This document shows, one piece after another, positions 14,919 through 20,982 of a DNA stretch of 20,982 bases. The first letter of the stretch is position 1; every line of letters begins with the position of its first letter. The DNA is from an uncultured Bulleidia sp. (GTDB taxonomy: Bacteria > Bacillota_I > Bacilli_A > Erysipelotrichales > Erysipelotrichaceae), in NCBI GenBank assembly GCA_934754415.1, contig CAKVIS010000033.1:1-20982 (forward strand), in the 5' to 3' direction. The translations under genes and the position numbers were made by a program. The notes beneath the pieces are model-generated. The model was not told where the DNA came from. It was given only the letters and a program-made list of their open reading frames with translations, and searched no databases.

Positions 14919-15950
14919 ATGGACAATATTGAAATATTTTTACGTAAAGCAGTAAAAGATGGCGTGTTTCCCGGATGTTGCGCTGTCATTATTCATAATC
15001 ATGAACACCATTTTTACTGTGCTGGAAATCGTGCCATCTTTCCTGCACCGATTTTAAACACAATGGACACAATGTATGACATGGCAAGTCTTACAAAAGT
15101 CATTGTCACCACCACACTCACTTTACAAATGATGGAAAACCACCTTTTTACACTGGACACACCTGTAAGAAAGATTCTCCCTGAGTTTTCTCATGATCAT
15201 GTCAAAATAGTGCACCTGTTAACACACACTTCTGGATTGCCCGCCGATCATCCGGATAAAAGAACTGTCAGCGGTAAACAGATAGAGAAGGATATCTTCC
15301 ACATGGATCTTCTTTTTGAACCAGGCACACAGGTATTGTATTCAGACCTTGGATTCATCCTTCTCAAGGAGATTCTTGAAACTGTTACAGATACTCCATT
15401 AGCACTGCTGGCAAAGACGCAGATATTTGAACCTTTACATATGTCTGACACCTGTTTTAACCCATCACATAAAGAATTCTGTGCTCCAACCACCTGTGAT
15501 GAAACAACACATTGTTATCTTCAGGGAACAGTACATGATATAAAATGCAGAAAAATGGGTGGCATCAGCGGGCATGCCGGAGTATTTTCAACGATTACAG
15601 ACATGTCTCACTTTCTGAGTATGCTGGTACATAACGGAATCTATGATGGCAATACCATTTTGAATGCCACCTCCATGCAGTATCTGCACACTGTCTTCAC
15701 ACCACCTCACACTCCAAAAAGAACTCTGGGATATCTTTGCAAAGATGAAAACAGCATATTTCCTTCTTTGAGTTCTGCCTCTTCCATTGCCCATACAGGC
15801 TTTACCGGTACTTCTATCCTGTGCGACTTTGAAAGTCATCTGGGAATCGTTCTGTTATCCAACCGCATTCATCCTTCAAGAGATAACAATGCCATCCTAT
15901 CCTGGAGAAAACAGTTCCATGAAGTGGTATATACACAGATTCTGAAGTAA
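14919..15950 (+). CDS. Serine hydrolase of the beta-lactamase fold, AmiE/YbbE-like
   Basis: The 343-residue protein has the class C beta-lactamase/penicillin-binding fold. The nucleophile motif is S57-L-T-K60 in MASLTK, the second motif is Y141-S-D, and the third is H292-T-G. HLLTHTSGLPAD (99-110) and GGISGHAGVFSTITDMSHF (214-232) are strongly conserved in esterase and amidase members. In B. subtilis the relative AmiE (YbbE), encoded beside murQ, murR and murP, is an N-acetylmuramyl-L-alanine amidase. A comparable role, removing peptide from imported muropeptides, fits here. Unlike the secreted B. subtilis enzyme there is no signal peptide, so it should act in the cytoplasm. The ATG at 14919 was preferred to an in-frame one 54 bases earlier because GAGGG lies just before it and the promoter would not transcribe the earlier one. 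Alternative roles are esterase or D-amino acid peptidase. Confidence 0.85.
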   Translation: MDNIEIFLRKAVKDGVFPGCCAVIIHNHEHHFYCAGNRAIFPAPILNTMDTMYDMASLTKVIVTTTLTLQMMENHLFTLDTPVRKILPEFSHDHVKIVHLLTHTSGLPADHPDKRTVSGKQIEKDIFHMDLLFEPGTQVLYSDLGFILLKEILETVTDTPLALLAKTQIFEPLHMSDTCFNPSHKEFCAPTTCDETTHCYLQGTVHDIKCRKMGGISGHAGVFSTITDMSHFLSMLVHNGIYDGNTILNATSMQYLHTVFTPPHTPKRTLGYLCKDENSIFPSLSSASSIAHTGFTGTSILCDFESHLGIVLLSNRIHPSRDNNAILSWRKQFHEVVYTQILK

Positions 15951-16068
15951 TCTTCATTTTCAGAAACAATGCCTGTATTTTCAATAAATCACTCTTTCAC
16001 ATTTACATGTTGAAGGTAAAATGTGTATCCAGTACACTGAATACGGTTAAGCTACATGTATTTCAACA

Positions 16069-16074
16069 TACAAT
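16069..16074 (+). promoter_or_regulatory. Possible -10 box for the lipoprotein/MBOAT unit
   Basis: TACAAT lies 26 bases before the lipoprotein ATG. Upstream, only a weak -35 match (TTAAGC at 16047-16052) is at 16-base spacing, so the promoter is tentative. The 149-base gap after the hydrolase gene shows no clear U-tailed terminator; CACATTT/AAATGTG (about 15999-16025) could form a weak hairpin. Confidence 0.3.
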
Positions 16075-16099
16075 TATTCATATCGAAAGGAACCACGTA

Positions 16100-16672
16100 A
16101 TGAAAAAAATGATTTCTCTTCTTCTGACATGTATCATGTCACTCTCTCTTGCAGGCTGTACTGCAGCAGGAAAAAAACCACAGGGAACCACTGTCACTTC
16201 TGCAGTAGACTTCTATACTCAGGTATGGGATGCCTTTGGAGAAGACAACCAGTTTCCATGTGCCGGAGGAGATGCAGAGCACGAAACTGAAGGCCCTGCA
16301 AAATTTGTGCTGAATGAAGAAAACAAAGAAACTTTCCAGTATCTTCTGCATGTGACAGATGAGCTGTATGACATGCTGGAGGATGATGTGGCCACATTGC
16401 AGCATATGATGAACACCAACACTTTCAGTTCCGCCGTTGCCAAACTGAAAGATCCCTCCAAAGCTTCTTCTTTTGCCAAAGAGTACACAGAAGCTATACA
16501 GAATCAGCAGTGGATGTGCGGATTCCCTGACAAAGTAACAGTCATCAGTGTAGATGCCTATGTGGTTATGGCCTATGGCATGGACGAGCTGATTGACTGT
16601 CTTGTGGACAAATGTTCCACCATAGCTCCACAATCCACTGTACTTGCTGATGAACCTGCATTTGTGGAATAA
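16100..16672 (+). CDS. Small lipoprotein of unknown function
   Basis: The 190-residue product starts MKKMISLLLT with a lipobox LAGC, Cys20 being the lipidated residue, so it should be anchored outside on the membrane. The mature part is acidic and largely helical by composition, with several cysteines (QFPCAGG, WMCGFPD, IDCLVDKC) that might form disulfides. No family is recognised. The ATG at 16100 is set by AAAGGAA 8 bases before it and by the signal peptide; the longer in-frame form has no export signal at its start. It lies 74 bases before an MBOAT acyltransferase gene with the same strand, so it may be an accessory protein of that cassette. A strong hairpin lies between the two. Confidence 0.8.
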   Translation: MKKMISLLLTCIMSLSLAGCTAAGKKPQGTTVTSAVDFYTQVWDAFGEDNQFPCAGGDAEHETEGPAKFVLNEENKETFQYLLHVTDELYDMLEDDVATLQHMMNTNTFSSAVAKLKDPSKASSFAKEYTEAIQNQQWMCGFPDKVTVISVDAYVVMAYGMDELIDCLVDKCSTIAPQSTVLADEPAFVE

Positions 16673-16692
16673 TATCAAAATTTACTGTTACA

Positions 16693-16716
16693 AGGGGAGA
16701 TGAAACCATCTCCCCT
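16693..16716 (+). terminator. Strong hairpin without U-tract behind the lipoprotein gene
   Basis: AGGGGAGATG and CATCTCCCCT form a perfect 10-pair stem with an AAAC loop. The following bases GTTATCTAATTT are poor in T, so it is more likely a partial terminator or mRNA-stabilising element than a full stop. It lies 30 bases before the MBOAT start. Confidence 0.5.
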
Positions 16717-16746
16717 GTTATCTAATTTCAAACGAAGGAAATACAA

Positions 16747-18150
16747 ATGCTTTTTTCAGGCACAACATTTATTTTCCACTTTTTACCATGTGTATTATTG
16801 CTGTATGCTTTCACTCCCCGCAGATTTAAAAATACAGTTCTGCTTCTTGCAAGTTTCTTCTTCTATGGATGGGGAGAGCCAAAGTATGTCCTGTCTATGA
16901 TACTGGAAATCGGAATAGCCTATATATCCGGCATACTGATAGAACGATATCGTCATCGTCCCAAAGTATCTAAATGGATACTTATTCTGTCTGTATCTTT
17001 ATGTCTTGCCATGCTGGGATATTTTAAATATGCAGATTTTTTTATCAGTAACTTTAACGCCGTCACTGGTCTTTCTCTTCCACTACTCCATGTTGCCTTA
17101 CCATTAGGCATCAGTTTCTATACCTTCCAGATTCTCAGTTACAGTATTGATGTGTACAGAAATGAAGTAAGTGCACAAAGAAACCTTCTGGATTTAGCCA
17201 CCTATATCTCCTTATTCCCACAGTTAATTGCAGGTCCCATTGTACGTTACAGTCATATAGAGCAGCAATTACAATACCGCACCCATTCTCTGGATAAAAC
17301 AACATGTGGAATTCAAAGATTCCTGGTGGGATTAAGCAAGAAGGTACTTCTTGCTAATACTCTTGGCGAACTATGCAATACCTTTCGCACATCTTCAGAT
17401 ATATCTGTCCTCTGGTTCTGGATCTATGCCATTGCCTGTTCCTTACAGATATATTTTGATTTTTCAGGATACAGTGATATGGCTATAGGTCTTAGAAAGA
17501 TGTTTGGTTTTGATTTCCCGGAAAACTTTCATTATCCCTTTATGGCAGAAAGTATTACAGACTTCTGGAGAAGATGGCATATGTCTTTAAGTTCCTGGTT
17601 TAAAGATTATGTTTATATTCCTCTTGGAGGTAATCGTGTTTGTTTTGCAAGGCACCTGTGCAACATACTTATTGTCTGGATACTCACAGGTCTGTGGCAT
17701 GGGGCCGCATGGAACTTTATTATATGGGGTATGTATTTTGCACTTTTGCTGATAGCAGAAAAACTATGGCTGTTAAAGTTTCTGAAAAACCATAAGATAT
17801 TTTCTCATATCTATGTACTGTTTGCTGTACTGATCAGCTTTGTACTGTTTGACGCCTCAGATTTACAGCAGATACTCTTCCATATACGCACCATGTTTAC
17901 AGCAAACGGGTATCCACTTGTCTGCGTACAAAATATGTACTATCTTCGCAGCTATTTTCTCATCCTGCTGATTAGTATCGTTGGGGCTACACCACTTCCA
18001 ATAAACGTATGGAAAAAACTGAAAAAGAATAACAGATTTGCGTCAGTATCCATCATTGCTGAACCTTTGTTGCTGGTTGTTCTGCTCATCTTATGTACTG
18101 CATATCTTGTGGATGGATCTTTCAACCCGTTCCTGTATTTCAGATTTTAG
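16747..18150 (+). CDS. MBOAT family O-acyltransferase (AlgI/DltB type)
   Basis: The 467-residue polytopic membrane protein moves acyl, usually acetyl, groups across the membrane to an acceptor outside. FFFYGWGEPKYV (37-48), PLGISFYTFQ (119-128), FPQLIAGPIVRY (157-168), FSGYSDMAIGL (239-249), PFMAESITDFWRRWHMSLSSWFKDYVYIPLGG (264-295) and TGLWHGAAWNFIIWG (314-328) are in AlgI/PatA order. His318 is the expected catalytic histidine and His278 the second conserved one. Length is typical. AAGGAAATACAA precedes the ATG. The DHHW/AlgX-like gene starts 10 bases behind it, the normal pairing for O-acetylation of alginate, cellulose or other surface polymers. The polymer here is not known; there are no D-alanine (dltA, dltC) genes, which argues against DltB proper. 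Confidence 0.93.
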   Translation: MLFSGTTFIFHFLPCVLLLYAFTPRRFKNTVLLLASFFFYGWGEPKYVLSMILEIGIAYISGILIERYRHRPKVSKWILILSVSLCLAMLGYFKYADFFISNFNAVTGLSLPLLHVALPLGISFYTFQILSYSIDVYRNEVSAQRNLLDLATYISLFPQLIAGPIVRYSHIEQQLQYRTHSLDKTTCGIQRFLVGLSKKVLLANTLGELCNTFRTSSDISVLWFWIYAIACSLQIYFDFSGYSDMAIGLRKMFGFDFPENFHYPFMAESITDFWRRWHMSLSSWFKDYVYIPLGGNRVCFARHLCNILIVWILTGLWHGAAWNFIIWGMYFALLLIAEKLWLLKFLKNHKIFSHIYVLFAVLISFVLFDASDLQQILFHIRTMFTANGYPLVCVQNMYYLRSYFLILLISIVGATPLPINVWKKLKKNNRFASVSIIAEPLLLVVLLILCTAYLVDGSFNPFLYFRF

Positions 18151-18160
18151 GAGATATCCG

Positions 18161-19258
18161 ATGAAACATTATAAAAACCTCATACAGATTTCCATTATCG
18201 GCTTTGTATTTATTGCCATGATACTATTTTCCTGGTTTTCACCTGCAAAAACATATTCTGACAGTGAAAGACGCAAACTTGCACAATCACCTGTTCTTTC
18301 TTTAAAAACCATTTTAGATGGCACATTCATGAAAGACTACGATACATATACCACAGATCAGTTTCCTTTCAGAGATACATTGCGCACACTCAAAGCATTG
18401 ACTTCCACCAGTATCTTAAAACAGAAGGATGTACATGGTATTTACCTGCAGGATGGGTATGCCGCAAAACTGGAATATCCTTTGAATGAAGCGTCTTTAG
18501 AATATGCCACTGAAAGATTCACTTCTATTTACAATACGTATCTTGCAAACACCAACACCAATATCTATCTTTCCATCATTCCTGATAAAAGCTATTTTCT
18601 GTCAGAAGAAAACGGCTATCCTGCACTGGACTATGAAAGATTGTTTTCTATTGTTCAAAACAACATGAACTATGCGACCTATATAGATATTACAGACACG
18701 CTGGATATTTCAGAATATTATAAAACCGACACTCACTGGAGACAGGAAAAGCTTACTGATACCGCCTCTGTTTTAGCTAAAGCCATGGATGTTTCTATCT
18801 CCAGCAACTATCAGACAAACACTCTGGATATCCCCTTCAATGGTGTCTACTATGGGCAATCCGCATTACCGCTTCCTTCTGAAACCATCTATTATCTGAC
18901 CAGCGACATTCTCAATACCTGCATCGTAACAAATTATGAAGATTCCTCAGTCAAAGATATCTACAACATGCAGAAAGCCTATGGTAAAGACCCTTATGAA
19001 ATGTTTCTGTCTGGTCCTGTTTCTTTGATAACCATTGAGAATCCACAATGTACCACAGATAAAGAACTGGTTATTTTCAGAGATTCTTTTGCCAGCAGTA
19101 TTGCCCCGTTATTCACTGAAGGTTACTCTAAAATTACCCTTGTAGATATCCGTTATCTCAGATCTGATTTCCTGGGAAAATTTCTTCTGTTTGATGATCA
19201 GGATGTTTTATTCCTGTACAGCACCTCTGTATTGAATCACAGCGAAACATTATCGTAA
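18161..19258 (+). CDS. DHHW/AlgX-like SGNH-type protein, partner of MBOAT
   Basis: The 365-residue protein has one N-terminal membrane segment (about 8-26) and an extracytoplasmic domain. SERRKLAQSP (35-44) and DQFPFRD (66-72) are usual in the DHHW family, HGIYLQDGY (92-100) begins the hydrolase-like core, and KTDTHWR (188-194) carries the conserved Asp-x-His-Trp catalytic segment. A late RDSFASS supplies the probable catalytic Ser. Such proteins complete the acyl transfer from MBOAT to the polymer. The ATG at 18161 was chosen over one 123 bases earlier inside the MBOAT gene, because AGGAG overlaps the MBOAT stop and the membrane anchor then begins at the right place. It is the last gene before a strong terminator. 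Confidence 0.9.
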   Translation: MKHYKNLIQISIIGFVFIAMILFSWFSPAKTYSDSERRKLAQSPVLSLKTILDGTFMKDYDTYTTDQFPFRDTLRTLKALTSTSILKQKDVHGIYLQDGYAAKLEYPLNEASLEYATERFTSIYNTYLANTNTNIYLSIIPDKSYFLSEENGYPALDYERLFSIVQNNMNYATYIDITDTLDISEYYKTDTHWRQEKLTDTASVLAKAMDVSISSNYQTNTLDIPFNGVYYGQSALPLPSETIYYLTSDILNTCIVTNYEDSSVKDIYNMQKAYGKDPYEMFLSGPVSLITIENPQCTTDKELVIFRDSFASSIAPLFTEGYSKITLVDIRYLRSDFLGKFLLFDDQDVLFLYSTSVLNHSETLS

Positions 19259-19260
19259 AT

Positions 19261-19297
19261 ATCAAAAGACTGCCATCCTGTCAGGCAGTCTTTTGAT
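19261..19297. terminator. Bidirectional intrinsic terminator
   Basis: A perfect 14-pair stem (19261-19274 with 19284-19297, core AAAAGACTGCC/GGCAGTCTTTT) closes on a 9-base loop. A-rich and T-rich sides give a U-tail in both directions. It serves the converging DHHW gene and the lipoprotein gene on the minus strand. Confidence 0.92.
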
Positions 19298-19301
19298 TTA
19301 C

Positions 19302-19907
19302 TTATCTTGCTGTAGTACCAAAGTAATTGATACCATCTCCATACAGAACATCACGTCCAAAAAACATTGCATCAGAGCTGTTATATACATAATCTGTAAC
19401 AGCGTATTTTGCAGAGCGAACATCTTTCACGGTTATATGTAACTGATTCTCAGTATCCACCCATACATCTGCTTCAGGAACTCCCAGCTGTACAACCTCA
19501 TCCAGGAATACGTACGGATCCCCATAAGAAACCGCAAGTAGAACATACCGTCCTCTTTCACTCAGCATCCACTCTCCATCCTGATACATATAGTCTTCTG
19601 CATACAATTGCAGTTGCCATTCTGTATCTTCATGAAAAAAATACACCGAGGAATATATACCCATTCCATCCAGATTTACATAAGATGGATATACATCAAT
19701 ACTTTCCACTCCAAATATTGCAGGTTGTTCTGCAACATCTGTTACATGTGCAGTATCCTCTTTGTTTTCTTTCTGATGAACAGGTTCTTTGACTGTTTCA
19801 GGGGATTTTGTGCTGTCAGGTGTCTTTTCATCATTAAGAGGCTGAGGAATACACCCGACAGAAGAAAGTAACACACCTGTTACGAATACCAGTTTTACCT
19901 TATGCAT
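19302..19907 (-). CDS. Lipoprotein of unknown function with charged linker
   Basis: The 201-residue product starts MHKVKLVFVTGVLLSSVGC, a signal peptide with lipobox SVGC (Cys19). A Pro-, Lys- and Glu-rich linker follows to about residue 60, then a compact domain rich in Tyr, Val and Asp (from AIFGVESIDVYPSYVNL to the end). The layout suggests a membrane-tethered extracellular domain. No family is recognised. Two ATGs six bases apart are possible; the one at 19907 has AGGAG at the better spacing (8 bases), the other is too close. Its upstream region holds an inverted repeat TGTCCGC/GCGGACA. It converges on the acyltransferase cassette and is not in the same transcript. Confidence 0.78.
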   Translation of the reverse strand: MHKVKLVFVTGVLLSSVGCIPQPLNDEKTPDSTKSPETVKEPVHQKENKEDTAHVTDVAEQPAIFGVESIDVYPSYVNLDGMGIYSSVYFFHEDTEWQLQLYAEDYMYQDGEWMLSERGRYVLLAVSYGDPYVFLDEVVQLGVPEADVWVDTENQLHITVKDVRSAKYAVTDYVYNSSDAMFFGRDVLYGDGINYFGTTAR

Positions 19908-19933
19908 ATACATTTCTCCTGTTATGGTATATA

Positions 19934-19965
19934 TGTCCGCTGTTTTCTTTCTCTTGTGGCGGACA
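19934..19965. promoter_or_regulatory. Inverted repeat TGTCCGC - 18 bases - GCGGACA upstream of the lipoprotein gene
   Basis: Perfect 7-base arms with an 18-base A/T-rich spacer lie 27-58 bases before the ATG at 19907. The arms are GC-rich in an A/T-rich stretch. It could be an operator for a dimeric regulator or an mRNA leader hairpin. No clear -35/-10 pair was seen. Confidence 0.4.
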
Positions 19966-20294
19966 CAGACATGAGAAAGACAGTGTTTCAAGGATACCAA
20001 TAAATGATGGAGGTGATCTTCATAAACACAAATTGTGAAGACAGTACATCTTCAGAAAACTTAACATGTGCCATCAGCTATATACAGTCTAGCAGAATAT
20101 CTCAAATTGTTTCAGACACACTGCCTGTGTCCACTCACAAAATCAGATATCTTTGATACATCCCAAAAAGCAAATTCCTTCATAAACATGAGCATTACTT
20201 CCATTTTTTCAAAAACAATCCGTCCATTTACGTACTTTGTATATTGTTCCAAAACAGCTTTTAAGATGCTTATACACTTTTGGTAAAAAAAATC
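19966..20294. other. Gene-free stretch between the lipoprotein and tetR genes
   Basis: The whole gap between starts is 448 bases (19908-20355). Outside the inverted repeat and the tetR promoter, no supported gene, RNA or repeat was seen. Open frames on both strands (20068-20286 plus, 20112-20378 minus) lack ribosome binding sites and recognisable motifs. The minus frame reads moderately protein-like near its end, so a decayed gene cannot be excluded. Confidence 0.5.
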
Positions 20295-20340
20295 TTTACA
20301 ATAAAAAATAGTTGCATATACTGTAAATGAACATTGTTCA
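20295..20340 (+). promoter_or_regulatory. tetR promoter with palindromic operator
   Basis: The -35 box TTTACA (20295-20300) and -10 box TATACT (20317-20322) are 16 bases apart. Six bases downstream lies the perfect inverted repeat TGAACA-T-TGTTCA (20328-20340) at the expected transcription start. This placement fits autorepression by the TetR-type protein encoded 15 bases further on. Confidence 0.7.
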
Positions 20341-20355
20341 ACTTGAGGTAAACGT

Positions 20356-20919
20356 ATGAATAAAGTGGTAACGTCCAAAGAGGAGATATTAAAAACAAGT
20401 CGCGAATTGATACAGCAGCACGGTTGGTCTGTTGTAAGTATCCGCTCTGTCGCTACTGCCTGTAATGTGTCTGTCGGTTCTATCTATAACTACTTCGGCT
20501 CTAAAACAGATCTTATCGGAGCTACTATTGAAAGTGTGTGGAACGAAATCTTCCATACTCCGGAAGACACAGATGTATTTCAGAATACCCTCAGTTGTAT
20601 TCAGTGGATTTACAGACGAATGGAACTCGGTAATAAGCAATACCCCGGATTCTTCACTCTGCATTCCATCAGTTATCTGCATGAAGATAAATCTGATGGA
20701 GAACGCAGAATGCACGAGGCATGGAATCACATCTTAAAAGGGATATGCGAAGTACTGCAAAATGATCCGGGTGTCAGAAAAAATGCATTTACAGAAGAAT
20801 TTACTGCAGCAGATTTTTCAAAAATACTTTTTTCTCTGATTTTATCCGCATTATTACGACAGGATTTTGATGCCACTTCCGTTCTGGAATTAATACGCAG
20901 AACCATTTATCTTGATTGA
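20356..20919 (+). CDS. TetR/AcrR family transcriptional regulator
   Basis: The 187-residue protein has an N-terminal TetR helix-turn-helix (about 9-55): KEEILKTSRELIQQHGWSVVSIRSVATACNVSVGSIYNYFGSKTDLI. The GSIYNYFGSK segment is the recognition-helix signature. The C-terminal ligand and dimerisation half is helical and of normal length, without a family match I recognise. TGAGG lies about 8 bases before the ATG. A perfect palindrome at the promoter suggests autoregulation. Other targets, often a transporter or enzyme gene next to the regulator, would be to the right of the window or the upstream lipoprotein gene. The ligand is unknown. Confidence 0.92.
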   Translation: MNKVVTSKEEILKTSRELIQQHGWSVVSIRSVATACNVSVGSIYNYFGSKTDLIGATIESVWNEIFHTPEDTDVFQNTLSCIQWIYRRMELGNKQYPGFFTLHSISYLHEDKSDGERRMHEAWNHILKGICEVLQNDPGVRKNAFTEEFTAADFSKILFSLILSALLRQDFDATSVLELIRRTIYLD

Positions 20920-20928
20920 GCGAGAATA

Positions 20929-20960
20929 CTCCCACTTCAATGCACAGCATAAGTGGTGAG
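20929..20960 (+). terminator. Hairpin behind tetR, possible terminator or insertion-element end
   Basis: CTC-CCACTT (20929-20937) pairs with AAGTGG-T-GAG (20951-20960, one bulged T). An inner ATGC/GCAT stem has an ACA loop after a CA bulge. A short GAGA/TCTC hairpin and TTTTCT follow at 20958-20975. It is 9 bases behind the tetR stop. Its shape (CCACTTCAA, inner stem, AAGTGG) resembles the hairpin at the left edge of the window. Confidence 0.5.
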
Positions 20961-20982
20961 ATAAATCTCTTTTCTGGCACTT

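Noticed and set aside
16139..16678. 179-codon minus-strand frame opposite the lipoprotein gene
   Set aside because: The plus strand has a signal peptide with lipobox and a ribosome binding site; the minus frame has neither and reads as a shadow.
20068..20286. 72-codon plus-strand frame in the same gap
   Set aside because: No ribosome binding site and low-complexity composition; the competing minus frame is as long.
20112..20378. 88-codon minus-strand frame in the gap before tetR
   Set aside because: No ribosome binding site at any start, no recognised domain, and it overlaps the tetR promoter and start. A decayed gene cannot be excluded but is not supported.
1..20982. CRISPR arrays, tRNA or rRNA genes, phage genes, toxin-antitoxin pairs
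   Set aside because: No regularly spaced repeats, cloverleaf-like sequence, rRNA segments or phage or toxin motifs were seen on either strand.

Overview
The window looks like a chromosome segment of a low-GC Firmicute, probably a gut member of the Erysipelotrichia or a related clostridial lineage. Evidence for this is the A/T-rich sequence, the strong AGGAGG-type ribosome binding sites, the sigma-A-like promoters (TTGAAA/TATAAT), the short U-tailed terminators and a PTS-centred sugar economy. The taxon is inferred from style and gene content; no marker gene is present.

The core (4.65-14.9 kb, minus strand) is one long operon for salvage of peptidoglycan amino sugars. In transcription order it reads PTS EIIC-1, MupG-1 (DUF871), MurQ etherase, PTS EIIC-2, MupG-2, a GH1 6-phospho-beta-glycosidase, a BadF-type GlcNAc/MurNAc kinase, an RpiR/MurR-type regulator and AnmK. 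It ends at a clear intrinsic terminator directly behind anmK. Gene ends overlap or nearly touch, except for a 76-base gap with a hairpin before the GH1 gene and a 50-base gap before the regulator. Divergently transcribed from the same control region is a serine hydrolase of the beta-lactamase fold, resembling the muropeptide amidase AmiE (YbbE) but without a signal peptide. The shared 263-base control region holds two facing promoters, several TTGAAAT/ATTTCAA palindromes and a cre-like site. The proposed pathway imports and phosphorylates MurNAc-containing fragments, removes peptide (AmiE-like), splits MurNAc-6P glycosides (MupG), rescues free or anhydro sugars with kinases, and converts MurNAc-6P to GlcNAc-6P plus lactate (MurQ). 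No EIIA, EIIB, NagA, NagB or NagZ is in the window.

Downstream on the minus strand (0-4.6 kb) are an AraC-type regulator, a Cof-type HAD phosphatase with its own terminator, and a probable three-gene unit of N4-(beta-GlcNAc)-asparaginase, CutC and a YitT-family membrane protein. This looks like use of host N-glycan stubs beside cell-wall sugar salvage. The first ~80 bases look like the right end of an IS200/IS605-type element abutting the end of yitT.

On the plus strand from 16.1 to 19.3 kb lie a small lipoprotein of unknown function, an MBOAT O-acyltransferase (AlgI/DltB type) and a DHHW/AlgX-like protein, probably a surface polymer O-acetylation cassette. This cassette ends at a strong bidirectional terminator shared with a converging unknown lipoprotein gene. 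A 448-base region with an inverted repeat separates that gene from a TetR-type regulator with a good promoter and a perfect palindromic operator. The right edge carries a hairpin shaped like the one at the left edge.
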